From Leisingera daeponensis DSM 23529 (GTDB lineage: Bacteria; Pseudomonadota; Alphaproteobacteria; Rhodobacterales; Rhodobacteraceae), in assembly GCF_000473145.1 (NCBI RefSeq), contig NZ_KI421500.1:3497725-3561724 (forward strand): a stretch of 64,000 nucleotides of DNA, written 5' to 3'. Numbering within the stretch: the stretch's first letter is position 1; every line of letters begins with the position of its first letter. The position numbers were made by a program, and so were the translations under genes. Of the stretch, positions 1-9,432 are shown in pieces. The notes under the pieces are model-generated. The model did not search any database, was not told where the DNA came from, and was given only the letters and a program-made list of their open reading frames with translations.

Positions 1-464
1 TCCCGGTGAACAAGGCGCAATGCCCGGTCCACAGCTATTCCAAGGACGGGGCGGGACGCACACAGAAGGTCGCGGATCCGGTCTATGCGCCCAATTCCTA
101 TGGCGGTCCGGCAGCACAGCCCCCCTCTGGCCCCGAGGCGGGCCTGTGGCATACGGACGGCGGCATGGTCCGCCAAGCCTATACGCTGCGGGAAGACGAC
201 GATGACTGGAGCCAGGCCGGCAAGCTGGTCCGCGAGGTGATGGACGATGCCGCCCGTGACCGGCTGGTGTCGAATGTGGTCGGGCATCTGAGCGACGGTG
301 TCAGCGAGAAGGTGCTGCAGCGCGCGTTCGATTACTGGCGCAACATCGACGGCGAGACTGGCGACAGGATCGAAGCCGGTGTGCGGGATAAGCTGGGCGG
401 CGTGTCGGAAGCGCCGGGTCTGGCCTCCGCCGAAAGCATCAGCGGCAGCGGGGCCGGCGGATAG
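1..464 (+). CDS. Catalase, C-terminal part (cut by window edge)
   Basis: This is the last ~153 codons of a monofunctional haem catalase, which turns hydrogen peroxide into water and oxygen. The reading frame is already open at the window edge, so the haem pocket and active site lie outside. What is visible begins with NKAQCPVHSY, followed by the linker PVYAPNSYGG and then a helical tail ending in LSDGVSEKVLQRAFDYWRNI. That tail matches the catalase-related C-terminal domain seen in small-subunit (clade 3) catalases. The gene ends at TAG and is followed about 25 bases later by a hairpin terminator. The family call is confident, but I cannot assign katA or katE from this fragment. Confidence 0.88.
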   Translation, partial: PVNKAQCPVHSYSKDGAGRTQKVADPVYAPNSYGGPAAQPPSGPEAGLWHTDGGMVRQAYTLREDDDDWSQAGKLVREVMDDAARDRLVSNVVGHLSDGVSEKVLQRAFDYWRNIDGETGDRIEAGVRDKLGGVSEAPGLASAESISGSGAGG

Positions 465-489
465 AAACCGCATCGCCACTGGCAGGCAG

Positions 490-512
490 CGGGCCCTCTC
501 CGGGGCCCGTTT
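490..512 (+). terminator. Intrinsic terminator after catalase
   Basis: A perfect 7-bp GC stem, CGGGCCC at 490-496 and GGGCCCG at 503-509, has a six-base loop and is followed by TTT. It sits 26 bases after the catalase stop codon. The U-tract is short, as is usual in this GC-rich genome. Confidence 0.65.
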
Positions 513-661
513 GCGCATTGGCAGAAGCATCCGCGAGTGCGCCGGGACGTCAGGCGGGTGCCAGCCTGCTTCAGCATATGGCCGGACCAGCTGCGCAGAT
601 CGCAAAAGCAGGGTTCAGGCCTTGCGGGCCGTTACTTATTTTTCCGGATTTCAGGGAAGGG

Positions 662-738
662 TGGTAGCGGAGGAGGGACTTGAACCCCCGACACGCGGAT
701 TATGATTCCGCTGCTCTAACCAACTGAGCTACTCCGCC
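662..738 (-). tRNA. tRNA-Met (CAT), elongator type
   Basis: Read on the minus strand, the sequence folds as a full cloverleaf. The acceptor arm is GGCGGAG with CTCCGCT (a G-U first pair), the D-arm is GCTC..GAGC, and the anticodon stem GCGGA/TCCGC carries the loop ATCATAA, giving anticodon CAT. The T-arm contains GTTCAAGTC, the discriminator base is A (665), and CCA is encoded at 664-662. The first pair is not the unpaired C-A of initiator tRNA and there is no GGG/CCC anticodon stem, so it is an elongator. A lysidine-modified tRNA-Ile2 also has CAT but normally differs in its acceptor identity bases. Confidence 0.93.
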
Positions 739-929
739 GCTCGCCGTGTGGACGCGATTTAAGGAATGCCGCCGGTGGGGTCAAGCAGAAAAGACGGGGA
801 AATGCAGATTCTTCCTGATTTTTTCTGGAGAGCGCAAAAAGGTTTTCAAATACATTGGCTTACGACTGGCTTGGCGGGCCGTGGCGGGGCCGTGCTGCGG
901 TCCGGTTGAGTTCTTGCGCGGCCGGGTGG

Positions 930-1730
930 TCAGTCGGATTGGGTGTCCAGGGCGGACAGCTCCGGCCGCGGCAGGCGGTCGAGCAGCTGGAACACCAAGG
1001 CGCGGCAGGTTTCCCCGGTCCAGTCCTCGGGGTGGAAGCTGGGCGGCAGGTCCGGGTGGCGCAGCACCACGCGGCGCCAGCGGTGCACGATCAGCGTGCG
1101 CAGGGTTCCGGTCTGCGCCGGCGTCAGGCCCGCGGGGGGCGCAGCGATCTGCTGCAGGTCGCGCTGAAGCGTGGCGCAGGCGTCCTGCAGATGCTCAGGA
1201 AACAGCCGGGCCTTGAGCCAGCAGGGCACGCGCATGCTGTTGACGCCGGCCGCCAGCAGGTCGTCCAGGTTGCGCGGCATCGGCCCGTGGCCAAGCGCGG
1301 TGGTGCGGTTCACGGCGACGTAATTGGACAGCAGCAGAACATCGTCCAGGGTTGCCTGCCCGGTGCCGTCTTCGGCGATCAGCAGGTGCCAGTCGCCGGG
1401 GGCGGCGGCGCGGCGCTCGTAAATCCGGGGGGTGACGGCTGCGGACTGGTTGCGGCCGTATTCGGTCAGGTAGTGGACCGAGGCGCGGCCTGCGCGGGCG
1501 CTTTCGATCCAGCCGTCCTTGCGCAGCCGGTGCAGCGCCACCCGGATCGCCTCGGGCTTGATTCCCATCGGGGTGATGATGCGGGTCAGGGCGCTGCCGC
1601 TGATGCGGGCGCCCTTGTCCTGCGCGAGATCGCCGAACAGCGATACGATCACCGACCAGACCCGCTGGTTCTGCGGGTCGTTCAGCTGCTGGACGGTGGT
1701 GTCGAACCAAGGGTTATGCTGTTCGTTCAT
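930..1730 (-). CDS. paaX: PaaX-family transcriptional repressor of phenylacetate degradation
   Basis: A 266-residue protein of the PaaX family. In Enterobacteria and Pseudomonas these repress the paa genes until phenylacetyl-CoA binds. The N-terminal part (about residues 15-95) reads as a winged helix (RVWSVIVSLFGDL, GIKPEAIRVALHRLRKDGWIES, then a basic wing) and the rest is the PaaX C-terminal domain. I chose the ATG at 1730 because family members begin just before this segment; 24 more codons are open upstream. It lies directly downstream of paaZ on the same strand, but an 83-base gap with a strong hairpin separates them. The Shine-Dalgarno sequence is weak. A TetR gene in the opposite arm of the cluster suggests two layers of control. 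Confidence 0.88.
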   Translation of the reverse strand: MNEQHNPWFDTTVQQLNDPQNQRVWSVIVSLFGDLAQDKGARISGSALTRIITPMGIKPEAIRVALHRLRKDGWIESARAGRASVHYLTEYGRNQSAAVTPRIYERRAAAPGDWHLLIAEDGTGQATLDDVLLLSNYVAVNRTTALGHGPMPRNLDDLLAAGVNSMRVPCWLKARLFPEHLQDACATLQRDLQQIAAPPAGLTPAQTGTLRTLIVHRWRRVVLRHPDLPPSFHPEDWTGETCRALVFQLLDRLPRPELSALDTQSD

Positions 1731-1746
1731 AGGGATAAATATAGTT

Positions 1747-1775
1747 CGCCCGGACCGGTTAGGCCAGTCCGGGCG
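1747..1775 (-). terminator. 9-bp inverted repeat between paaZ and paaX
   Basis: CGCCCGGAC (1747-1755) and GTCCGGGCG (1767-1775) form a perfect 9-bp stem with an 11-base loop, 39 bases after the paaZ stop and 17 bases before the paaX start. There is no T-run on the minus-strand side, so it may be a rho-independent-like terminator or attenuator that lowers paaX expression, or an operator. Confidence 0.45.
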
Positions 1776-1813
1776 CATGGCAGCGTTACCGCTGCCTGCC
1801 ACTTTTGCACCGC

Positions 1814-3844
1814 TTAGTAGGCGTTCATCGTCAGCAGCTCATACTCTGCCGCGATCTCATCGTCCTGGTTGGTGAGGGTCACATGCCAGCGCACCTCGCC
1901 GTATTCCTCGTTGCGCGGGGTCTTCTTCTTGACCGTGAGGCGCACCTTGATGCTGTCACCCGCCGAAACCGGCTTCATGAAGCGCAAGGAGTCGAGGCCG
2001 GTGTTGGCCAGAACCGGGCCTTCGTCCGGCTGCACGAACATGCCCGCCGCGAAGGACAGCAGCAGGTAGCCATGCGCCACGCGGCCCGGGAAGAACGGGT
2101 TCCGCTTGGCGGCTTCCTCGTCCATGTGGGCATAGAAGGTGTCGCCGGTGAAATGGGCGAAGGTCTCGATATCCTCCAGCGTCACGGTGCGCGGTGCGGT
2201 GTGAAGGGTTTCGCCAATGGACAGCTCACCGAACTTGCGGGTGAAGGGGTGCGCCGGGCCTTCGATCTCGGTGCCGCCGGGGACCCATTTCTCGCCGATC
2301 GCGGACAGGATGTCGGGCGAACCCTGGATGGCGGTGCGCTGCATGTAGTGTTTGACGCCGCGCACGCCGCCCATTTCCTCGCCGCCGCCGGCACGGCCCG
2401 GGCCGCCGTGCACCATATGGGGCAGGGGGGAGCCGTGACCGGTCGATTCCTTCATCGAGTCGCGGTTGTTGAAGTAGAGGCGGCCGTGGTAGGCGCCGGC
2501 GCCGATGGCAACCTCGCGCGCGACGGCGGTGTCATGGGTGATGACCGAGGCCACCAGCGAGCCCTGGCCGCGGTTGGCCAGGTCAATCGCGTGGTCCAGA
2601 TCGCGGTAGCCCATGATGGTGGAGACGGGGCCGAAGGCCTCGGTGTCGTGCACGCGCTGGGCGTTGTCCGGGTCGGCGCAGTGGAACAGCATCGGCGGTA
2701 CAAAGGCGCCTTTTTCGGCGTCGGCGCCATCGACGGAGAAGTTTTCCGGGTCGCCAAAGACACGCTCGGCTTCCTGGCCGATGATCGCGGCCTTTTCCAG
2801 CACGTCGCGTTTCTGGCTGTTTGAGACCAGCGCGCCCATGCGGGTGGTTTCCAGGCGCGGGTCGCCGATCTGGGTTTTGGCCAGCCGGGCAGAGAGCGCC
2901 TCGATCACCGCGTCCACCTGCGCTTGCGGTGCGATGATGCGGCGGATGGCGGTGCATTTCTGGCCCGCCTTAGTGGTCATCTCGCGGCTGACTTCCTTGA
3001 CAAAGAGGTCGAATTCCGGCGTGCCGGGCTGCGCGTCCGGGCCAAGGATCGAGGCGTTGAGGCTGTCCTGTTCGGCGACGAAGCGGACCGAATTTTCCAG
3101 GATCACCGGGTTGGCGCGCAGTTTCAGCGCGGTGTTGGCGGAGCCGGTGAAGCTGACCACGTCCTGCATGGTCAGATGGTCCAGCATGTCACCCAGGCCG
3201 CCGGAGACCAGTTGCAGCGCGCCTTCGGGCAGGATGCCGCTGTCGAGCATCAGTTTCACCGCCAGCTCCGTCACATAGCAGCTGTTGGTGGCGGGTTTCA
3301 CGATGGCGGGGACGCCTGCCAGCAGGGTGGGGGCGAGCTTTTCCAGCATCCCCCAGACCGGGAAGTTGAAGGCGTTGATGTGCACCGCGACGCCGCGCAG
3401 CGGGGTGCAGATGTGCTGGCCCAGGAAGGTGCCGTTGCGGCTCAGCTGCTCCACATCGCCGTCGAGGTAGACGTGGCCGTCCGGCATCTCGCGGCGGCCC
3501 TTGGAGGCAAAGACGAACATGGTGCCGATGCCGCCATCAATGTCGATCATGTGGTCGGACTGGGTGGCGCCGGTGTTGAACGACAGGTCATAAAGTGCCT
3601 GCTTGTGCTGGTTCAGGTGGCCTGCCAGCGCCTTCAGCATCCGGGCGCGGTCATGGAAGGTCAGCTTGCGCAGGTTAGGGCCGCCCACGGTGCGGGCGTA
3701 GTCGAGCATCGCCTGCACGTCGAGCGCGTCATTGCCGGCGCTGGCGATCACCTCGCCGGTGATGGCGCTGGCGATGTTGCGGGCGCCCGCGCCCGGTGCG
3801 ACCCATTGACCCGCTGCAAAGCTGGAAATCTCTAGAAGGCTCAT
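1814..3844 (-). CDS. paaZ: PaaZ: oxepin-CoA hydrolase / 3-oxo-5,6-dehydrosuberyl-CoA semialdehyde dehydrogenase
   Basis: A 676-residue bifunctional enzyme that opens the oxepin-CoA ring made from phenylacetyl-CoA and oxidises the resulting aldehyde with NADP. Residues 1-~530 are an aldehyde dehydrogenase. The general base is E258 in RFVAEQDS and the nucleophile is C297 in AGQKCTAIRR, close to E256 and C295 of the E. coli enzyme. Residues ~540-676 are a MaoC-like hydratase domain with the motif FTGDTFYAHMDEEAAKRNPFF and FPGRVAHGYLLLSF. Length matches E. coli PaaZ (681). It is transcribed away from paaG, sharing a 126-base control region with a TetR-type operator. The ring-epoxidising PaaABCDE complex and the beta-oxidation enzymes are not in the window. 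Confidence 0.96.
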   Translation of the reverse strand: MSLLEISSFAAGQWVAPGAGARNIASAITGEVIASAGNDALDVQAMLDYARTVGGPNLRKLTFHDRARMLKALAGHLNQHKQALYDLSFNTGATQSDHMIDIDGGIGTMFVFASKGRREMPDGHVYLDGDVEQLSRNGTFLGQHICTPLRGVAVHINAFNFPVWGMLEKLAPTLLAGVPAIVKPATNSCYVTELAVKLMLDSGILPEGALQLVSGGLGDMLDHLTMQDVVSFTGSANTALKLRANPVILENSVRFVAEQDSLNASILGPDAQPGTPEFDLFVKEVSREMTTKAGQKCTAIRRIIAPQAQVDAVIEALSARLAKTQIGDPRLETTRMGALVSNSQKRDVLEKAAIIGQEAERVFGDPENFSVDGADAEKGAFVPPMLFHCADPDNAQRVHDTEAFGPVSTIMGYRDLDHAIDLANRGQGSLVASVITHDTAVAREVAIGAGAYHGRLYFNNRDSMKESTGHGSPLPHMVHGGPGRAGGGEEMGGVRGVKHYMQRTAIQGSPDILSAIGEKWVPGGTEIEGPAHPFTRKFGELSIGETLHTAPRTVTLEDIETFAHFTGDTFYAHMDEEAAKRNPFFPGRVAHGYLLLSFAAGMFVQPDEGPVLANTGLDSLRFMKPVSAGDSIKVRLTVKKKTPRNEEYGEVRWHVTLTNQDDEIAAEYELLTMNAY

Positions 3845-3910
3845 GATGGTGTCCTTTTCGTCAGGCCGGCAGGGGGCCGGCTGGCTGGAATCCGATGCTG
3901 AGATATATTG

Positions 3911-3924
3911 ACCGTCCGGTCGGT
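3911..3924. promoter_or_regulatory. Probable TetR/PaaR operator in the paaZ-paaG divergent promoter
   Basis: ACCGTCCGGTCGGT is a near-perfect palindrome: 12 of 14 positions are symmetric, and one central T/T pair breaks it. It lies between the divergent paaZ and paaG starts and overlaps a -35-like TTGACC at 3908-3913. The TetR gene at the end of the paaG operon is the obvious candidate ligand. I believe TetR-type PaaR regulators recognise ACCGACCGGTCGGT-like sites, but this is from memory. Confidence 0.6.
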
Positions 3925-3970
3925 TTATGCAAGGAATTTGTCAATGCGCCGCTGACAGGGTGAGGGAGCG

Positions 3971-4756
3971 ATGAGCGATACGATTCTGGTGGAGGATCAC
4001 GGAACCTGGGTGGAGATCACCCTGAACCGTCCGGACCGGCTGAACAGTTTCAACGAAGAGATGCACAACGCATTGCGCGCAGCACTTGAAGGCTCGCGTG
4101 ATGGCGGTGCCCGGGCGGTGCTGCTGACGGGCGCGGGCCGCGGCTTTTGCGCCGGGCAGGATCTGGGCGACCGCGACCCGCGCAAGATGGACGGGCCGCC
4201 GGACCTGAGCCAGACCGTGCGCAAATTCTATGCGCCGCTGGTGCGGCTGATCCGCGAACTGGACTTCCCGGTGATCTGCGCGGTGAACGGCGTGGCTGCC
4301 GGGGCGGGTGCCAATCTGGCGCTGGCCTGCGACGTGGTGCTGGCGGGCGAGAGTGCCAAGTTCATCCAGTCGTTCGCCAAGGTTGGCCTGATCCCGGACA
4401 CAGGCGGCAGCTGGCATTTGCCGCGGCTGCTGGGCGAGGCGCGTGCCAAGGGGCTGGCGCTGACCGCTGAGCCGCTGCCGGCCAAGAAGGCCGAAGACTG
4501 GGGGCTGATCTGGAAGGCGCTGCCGGACGGCGAACTGATGACCGAGGCGCGTTCGATGGCAGAGAAGTTCGCAAATGGCCCGACGCTGGGTCTGGGACTG
4601 ACCAAACAGTGCATTCAGGCCGCGGCGGTCAACACGCTGTCCGATCAGCTGGAGATCGAGGCCGACGCGATGAAAACCTGCGGTGAAAGCGCGGATTACG
4701 CCGAGGGCGTCGCCAGCTTCCTGGAAAAACGCGCGCCCGCGTTCAAGGGCAAGTGA
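3971..4756 (+). CDS. paaG: PaaG: 2-(1,2-epoxy-1,2-dihydrophenyl)acetyl-CoA isomerase
   Basis: A 261-residue crotonase-fold enzyme. PaaG isomerises ring-1,2-epoxyphenylacetyl-CoA to the seven-membered oxepin-CoA, the substrate of PaaZ. The oxyanion-hole segments are visible (GRGFCAGQDLGDRD near 57-69 and NGVAAGAGANLALACD at 106-121). An acid is present in GLIPDTGGS (D143), the position expected for the PaaG catalytic aspartate, while the glutamates of typical enoyl-CoA hydratases are absent. GAGGGAG is the ribosome site just before the ATG. It is the first gene of paaG-paaI-paaK-tetR, and the next gene starts two bases after its stop. A generic enoyl-CoA hydratase is the alternative, but context favours PaaG. 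Confidence 0.93.
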   Translation: MSDTILVEDHGTWVEITLNRPDRLNSFNEEMHNALRAALEGSRDGGARAVLLTGAGRGFCAGQDLGDRDPRKMDGPPDLSQTVRKFYAPLVRLIRELDFPVICAVNGVAAGAGANLALACDVVLAGESAKFIQSFAKVGLIPDTGGSWHLPRLLGEARAKGLALTAEPLPAKKAEDWGLIWKALPDGELMTEARSMAEKFANGPTLGLGLTKQCIQAAAVNTLSDQLEIEADAMKTCGESADYAEGVASFLEKRAPAFKGK

Positions 4757-4758
4757 CC

Positions 4759-5184
4759 ATGACCCCGAAAGAACGCGCCGAGAAATCCGCTGCCGCCATG
4801 TGGGCCGAAGACCATGCGTCGAAGTGGGCGGGGATGGAGATCACCCATGTCGACGAGGGCGAAGCCACCTTGGAGCTGACCATCGCCCGGCACCATTGCA
4901 ACGGCCATGGCATCTGCCACGGCGGCGTGACCTTCATGCTGGCCGACAGCGCCTTTGCCTTTGCCTGCAACAGCCGCAACCAGTCGACCGTGGCGCAGCA
5001 CAACGTGATCAGCTTCACCGCGCCGGGACGGCTGGGCGACACGCTGATCGCCAAGGCGCGCGAAATTTCCCTGACCGGGCGCAGCGGTATTTATGACGTG
5101 ACAGTGACCAACCAGGACGGCCAGCAGATCGCCGAGTTCCGGGGCTTTTCCCGGGCGGTCAAAGGCCAGTTGTTTGACGAATAA
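4759..5184 (+). CDS. paaI: PaaI: hydroxyphenylacetyl-CoA thioesterase
   Basis: A 141-residue single hotdog-domain thioesterase. PaaI proteins hydrolyse dead-end hydroxylated phenylacetyl-CoA esters and so release trapped coenzyme A. The family signature runs HCNGHGICHGGVTFMLADSAFAFACNS, with the catalytic aspartate in LADSAF. Length equals E. coli PaaI (140). I take the ATG at 4759, two bases after the paaG stop, over an in-frame GTG at 4753 that would overlap paaG. Translation is probably coupled to paaG. Confidence 0.93.
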   Translation: MTPKERAEKSAAAMWAEDHASKWAGMEITHVDEGEATLELTIARHHCNGHGICHGGVTFMLADSAFAFACNSRNQSTVAQHNVISFTAPGRLGDTLIAKAREISLTGRSGIYDVTVTNQDGQQIAEFRGFSRAVKGQLFDE

Positions 5185-5199
5185 GGTGTGGAGGACGCC

Positions 5200-6510
<1,311 letters not shown>

Positions 6511-6526
6511 CCCGGGAGAGTGAGCC

Positions 6527-7123
6527 TTGGCCCGCACGATCGCAAAAGACCATGATCAGAAACGCGCGCAGATTCTGAAGTCCGCAGCCAAAGTGTTTGC
6601 GGAAGCAGGCTATGACCGCGCGTCGATGACCCAGCTGGCGCGGGAGTGCGGGATCTCCAAGGCGAACATCTACCATTACTATGACAGCAAGGATGCCGTT
6701 CTCTTCGGCCTCCTTGACACCTACCTCAGCGACCTGCGTGACCGGGTCTGCGAAGTGGAGCTGGATGGATATGGCCCGCAGGAGCGGCTGCGCCGTATCG
6801 TCTCGGAAATTCTGCTGGCCTATCAGGGCGCGGATCACGAGCATCAGGTGCAGCTGGGCGCAATGGGGTCATTGCCCGAGGACCAGCAGAAGCATCTGCG
6901 CGGCTATCAGCGCGAGATGGTCCAGTTCATGAGCGATGCGCTGCTGGCGGTGGCGCCTGAGGTCTTTGACGGCGACAGCACCAAGCTGCGCGGTGCCACC
7001 ATGTCGGTCTTCGGGATGCTGAACTGGTACTACATGTGGAATACCGGCGCAGGCTCCAAGGCACGGGAGGAGTACGCCCGGCTGGTTGCGGATCTGACCC
7101 TGCATGGGGTCAAGGGGCTGTAG
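6527..7123 (+). CDS. TetR-family regulator, probably PaaR
   Basis: A 198-residue TetR regulator with an N-terminal helix-turn-helix (about residues 10-60: QILKSAAKVFAEAGYDRAS, then CGISKANIYHYYDSKDAVL) and a ligand-binding helical domain. The start is a TTG six bases after GGGAGAG; no ATG lies in a better place. It is the last gene of the paaG-paaI-paaK operon. By analogy with PaaR repressors of betaproteobacteria and other groups, it likely responds to phenylacetyl-CoA or a later CoA ester and represses both arms of the cluster through the palindrome at 3911-3924. The TetR call is certain; the PaaR role is inferred from context. Confidence 0.85.
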   Translation: MARTIAKDHDQKRAQILKSAAKVFAEAGYDRASMTQLARECGISKANIYHYYDSKDAVLFGLLDTYLSDLRDRVCEVELDGYGPQERLRRIVSEILLAYQGADHEHQVQLGAMGSLPEDQQKHLRGYQREMVQFMSDALLAVAPEVFDGDSTKLRGATMSVFGMLNWYYMWNTGAGSKAREEYARLVADLTLHGVKGL

Positions 7124-7160
7124 CGGCCCCGATCACCGGCGGACCATACGGGGAAAGCAT

Positions 7161-7180
7161 CCGGCGGGCAGGCCCGCCGG
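7161..7180. terminator. Hairpin between convergent tetR and OmpA genes
   Basis: CCGGCGGG (7161-7168) and CCCGCCGG (7173-7180) form a perfect 8-bp stem with a four-base loop in the 80-base gap between converging genes. There is no clear T-run on either side. It probably serves both directions. Confidence 0.5.
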
Positions 7181-7203
7181 GTGCAGCTGTTCCGGCTTGC
7201 GGA

Positions 7204-9288
7204 TCAGCTTTCGCTGCCCAGAAGCGGGGTGATGCGGCGCACCGCGACGCGGCGGTTGGCGCGCTCGGCGTCCAGCGTGCTGACGGCCAGGTCGCTTTCA
7301 CCATAGCCCTGCACCACCATGTTTTCCGGCGGCACATCGAAGTATTCCGTCAGCGCCAGCGCCACGGTTTCGGCGCGGCGGTCGGACAGCGCCAGGTTAT
7401 AGGTCGCTGCGCCCACCGCATCGGTGTGGCCTTCGATCAGGAACACCTCGGCCGGGTTGCGGTCAATCAAGTCGCGCAGCGCATTGCCCAGGGTGGCCAG
7501 CTCTTCGGCCTCCTGCGGGCGGATCACTGCGGAGCCGGTGTCGAAATTAACCGAATCCACGTTGATCACCGGCACCAGGCGGCGCACCGCGTCGATGTTG
7601 CGGACCTGCGCCAGCGAGAAGCGGCGGTCAACCTTCGGAGCTTCTTGCGCAGCCAGCGCCGCGGCCAGGTCCTGTGCCGACACGGCACCGGTGCTGGAGA
7701 AGGCGCGGCGGTTGTCCTGAACCTGCGGCAGCTCGTTCACGACGACCTTTTCGGCCTTTTGGGTATCATCGAACAGCACCACGCTGCGGCCGTCCGGCAG
7801 GATGCGCGTGCGGCGGAGCACCCGGCCCTCGGCGGAGCGGATGGTTTCCACCTCAACCCCGTTCTCGCGGGTCACCACGGTACGGGTGGAGCCGTCCTTG
7901 AACCGGTAAGTGGTCACATTCGAGCCCGGCTGGCGCAGCAGCACATCGTCGTCCTTCAGAACGCGGTACTGGCCGTCCTGCTCCACGATGGCGCGGTCGC
8001 CGGAGTTGGACACGACCTTGCCGCCGTTGTTCAGCAGAGTCCCGATGGCCAGGGCGCCAAGGCCAAGCAGGGCGTTGCGCTGCGAGTTGGACAGGCCGCT
8101 GTCATCCTCTTGCGGGGCGGCATCTGCCTGCGGGGCTTCGGCCTGCGCCGCGGCTTGGGAGTCCGCGCCGACTTCGGTTTCGAATTCCTCGTCCGAGCTG
8201 CGCACGGTTTCCTCGGTCACCGTTTCTTCGACCACTTCAGCGTTGCCTTCGCTGCCTTCCGCGGCGGCCGCGGCGGCGGCTGAGGTCTCCGTCTCGGATT
8301 CAGCCTGGGCGTCAGCCTGGGCCTGGCTGTCCATCTCTACCAGCTCCGGATTGTCGGGGGTCTCGCCGGTATCACCCTGCGACTGGGCCAGATCGGCAGC
8401 AATGGCTTCGGCGCTGGTTGCGGTGTCTTCAGCGGCTGTGTCCGCTGCCGGCTGATCCGCTTGCGCTTCGGTCTGCTGCTCAGCCTGAACAGCGTCCTGC
8501 TGACCGGCTTCAGCTTCGGTCTGCTGCTCAGCCTCGACAGCGTCCTGCTGGCCGGCTTCAGCTTCGGTTTGCTGCTCAGCCTGGGCCTGCTCGTCCTGTG
8601 CTGCCTGTGCTTCGGCCTGCGCGTCCTGAGCGGCGGCCTGAGCTTCGGCCTCCTGCTGCTCCAGCGCCTCTGCCAGGGCGGCAGCTTCTGCGGCTTCCTG
8701 AGCGGCTGCGGATTCGGCAGCAGCCCCTGCTACGGCAGCAGCCTCCGCTTCGGCGGCGGCCTGTGCCTCTGCGGCGGCCTCTGCCTCGGCGTTCGCGCCG
8801 GCAGCAGCTTCAGCTGCGGTTTCGGCCTGAGCCGATTCGCTGCCGTCTGCCTGCTGCTGGGTGTCTGCACCGGTTACAACCTGTGCCTCCGCGCCGGCCT
8901 GCGCTTCCGCGCCGGCTTCAGCTTCAACAGCCGCCCCGGCCTCCGCCGCGGCTCCGGCATCGGCTGTCATGTCTGCGACGCTGGCCAGCACGGCGGCGGA
9001 TTGCAGCTCGCCCGGCAGTTCCGCATCAAAGGCGCCAGTGCCGTAGGTCTCGCAGAACTTGGCGATCCGGCCGGATTTTTCCTGAACTTCCCCGCCAGCG
9101 GCCAGCTTCTTCTGGTGCCGGTCGGCGCGTTTCCTGCAGCGGTCGACCAGTTCGCCGATTTCGGCGCTGGTCATCTGGCTGAGGTCGATGCGCTTGTTGC
9201 CCTTGTCCTGCGACAGGGCGGGCAGCGGAGCTGCCAGCGAGACCATCACTGCCAGCGCCGTGGTCGATTTGAAAATTCCCGGTTTCAT
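7204..9288 (-). CDS. OmpA-family outer-membrane/peptidoglycan-binding protein with long Ala/Glu/Gln-rich region
   Basis: A 694-residue exported protein. Residues 1-~26 are a signal peptide ending near ALSQ. A short conserved charged segment follows (DLSQMTSAEIGELVDRCRKR). About residues 105-375 are a low-complexity Ala/Glu/Gln/Asp tract. A predicted membrane or hydrophobic patch, NALLGLGALAIGTLL, comes next, and the C-terminal ~120 residues are an OmpA domain (NVDSVNFDTGSAVIRP, LIEGHTDAVG, LSDRRAETVALAL) that binds peptidoglycan. The start has GGAAGGAA upstream. An extension of 27 codons is open but lacks support. Three tandem 48-bp units encode part of the repeat tract. It likely tethers the outer membrane to the wall; the role of the low-complexity tract is unknown. 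It is the only gene in its transcript here. Confidence 0.88.
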   Translation of the reverse strand: MKPGIFKSTTALAVMVSLAAPLPALSQDKGNKRIDLSQMTSAEIGELVDRCRKRADRHQKKLAAGGEVQEKSGRIAKFCETYGTGAFDAELPGELQSAAVLASVADMTADAGAAAEAGAAVEAEAGAEAQAGAEAQVVTGADTQQQADGSESAQAETAAEAAAGANAEAEAAAEAQAAAEAEAAAVAGAAAESAAAQEAAEAAALAEALEQQEAEAQAAAQDAQAEAQAAQDEQAQAEQQTEAEAGQQDAVEAEQQTEAEAGQQDAVQAEQQTEAQADQPAADTAAEDTATSAEAIAADLAQSQGDTGETPDNPELVEMDSQAQADAQAESETETSAAAAAAAEGSEGNAEVVEETVTEETVRSSDEEFETEVGADSQAAAQAEAPQADAAPQEDDSGLSNSQRNALLGLGALAIGTLLNNGGKVVSNSGDRAIVEQDGQYRVLKDDDVLLRQPGSNVTTYRFKDGSTRTVVTRENGVEVETIRSAEGRVLRRTRILPDGRSVVLFDDTQKAEKVVVNELPQVQDNRRAFSSTGAVSAQDLAAALAAQEAPKVDRRFSLAQVRNIDAVRRLVPVINVDSVNFDTGSAVIRPQEAEELATLGNALRDLIDRNPAEVFLIEGHTDAVGAATYNLALSDRRAETVALALTEYFDVPPENMVVQGYGESDLAVSTLDAERANRRVAVRRITPLLGSES
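8465..8580 (-). repeat. 48-bp tandem repeat inside the OmpA-family gene
   Basis: Two full 48-bp units (8465-8512 and 8513-8560) and a partial third (from 8561) begin with GCTTCGGT and differ at only a few bases. They encode 16-residue repeats of the type EQQTEAEAGQQDAV. Repeat-number change here would keep frame. Confidence 0.9.
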
Positions 9289-9367
9289 TGCGGTTCCTTC
9301 CTTGTTCCGGCACAGGGCCGTAGGGGGGTAACCGCTGAAGGGAGGAAAAGTTTCCCGGCGTTCCGGC

Positions 9368-9397
9368 AAAAAAGAAGCCGCCCCGGAGGGGGCGGCT
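9368..9397 (-). terminator. Intrinsic terminator of trpS
   Basis: A perfect 9-bp stem, AGCCGCCCC at 9376-9384 and GGGGCGGCT at 9389-9397, has a GGAG loop. On the minus strand it is followed by TCTTTTTTG. It lies 36 bases beyond the trpS stop and is a textbook rho-independent terminator. Confidence 0.9.
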
Positions 9398-9432
9398 GGG
9401 CTTTGGCCGTTTTCCGCCAGCTGCGTTGCCTG

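Noticed and set aside
8465..8580. Regular repeats as a possible CRISPR array
   Set aside because: The 48-bp units are contiguous, in frame and encode a protein repeat; there are no spacers and no cas genes in the window.
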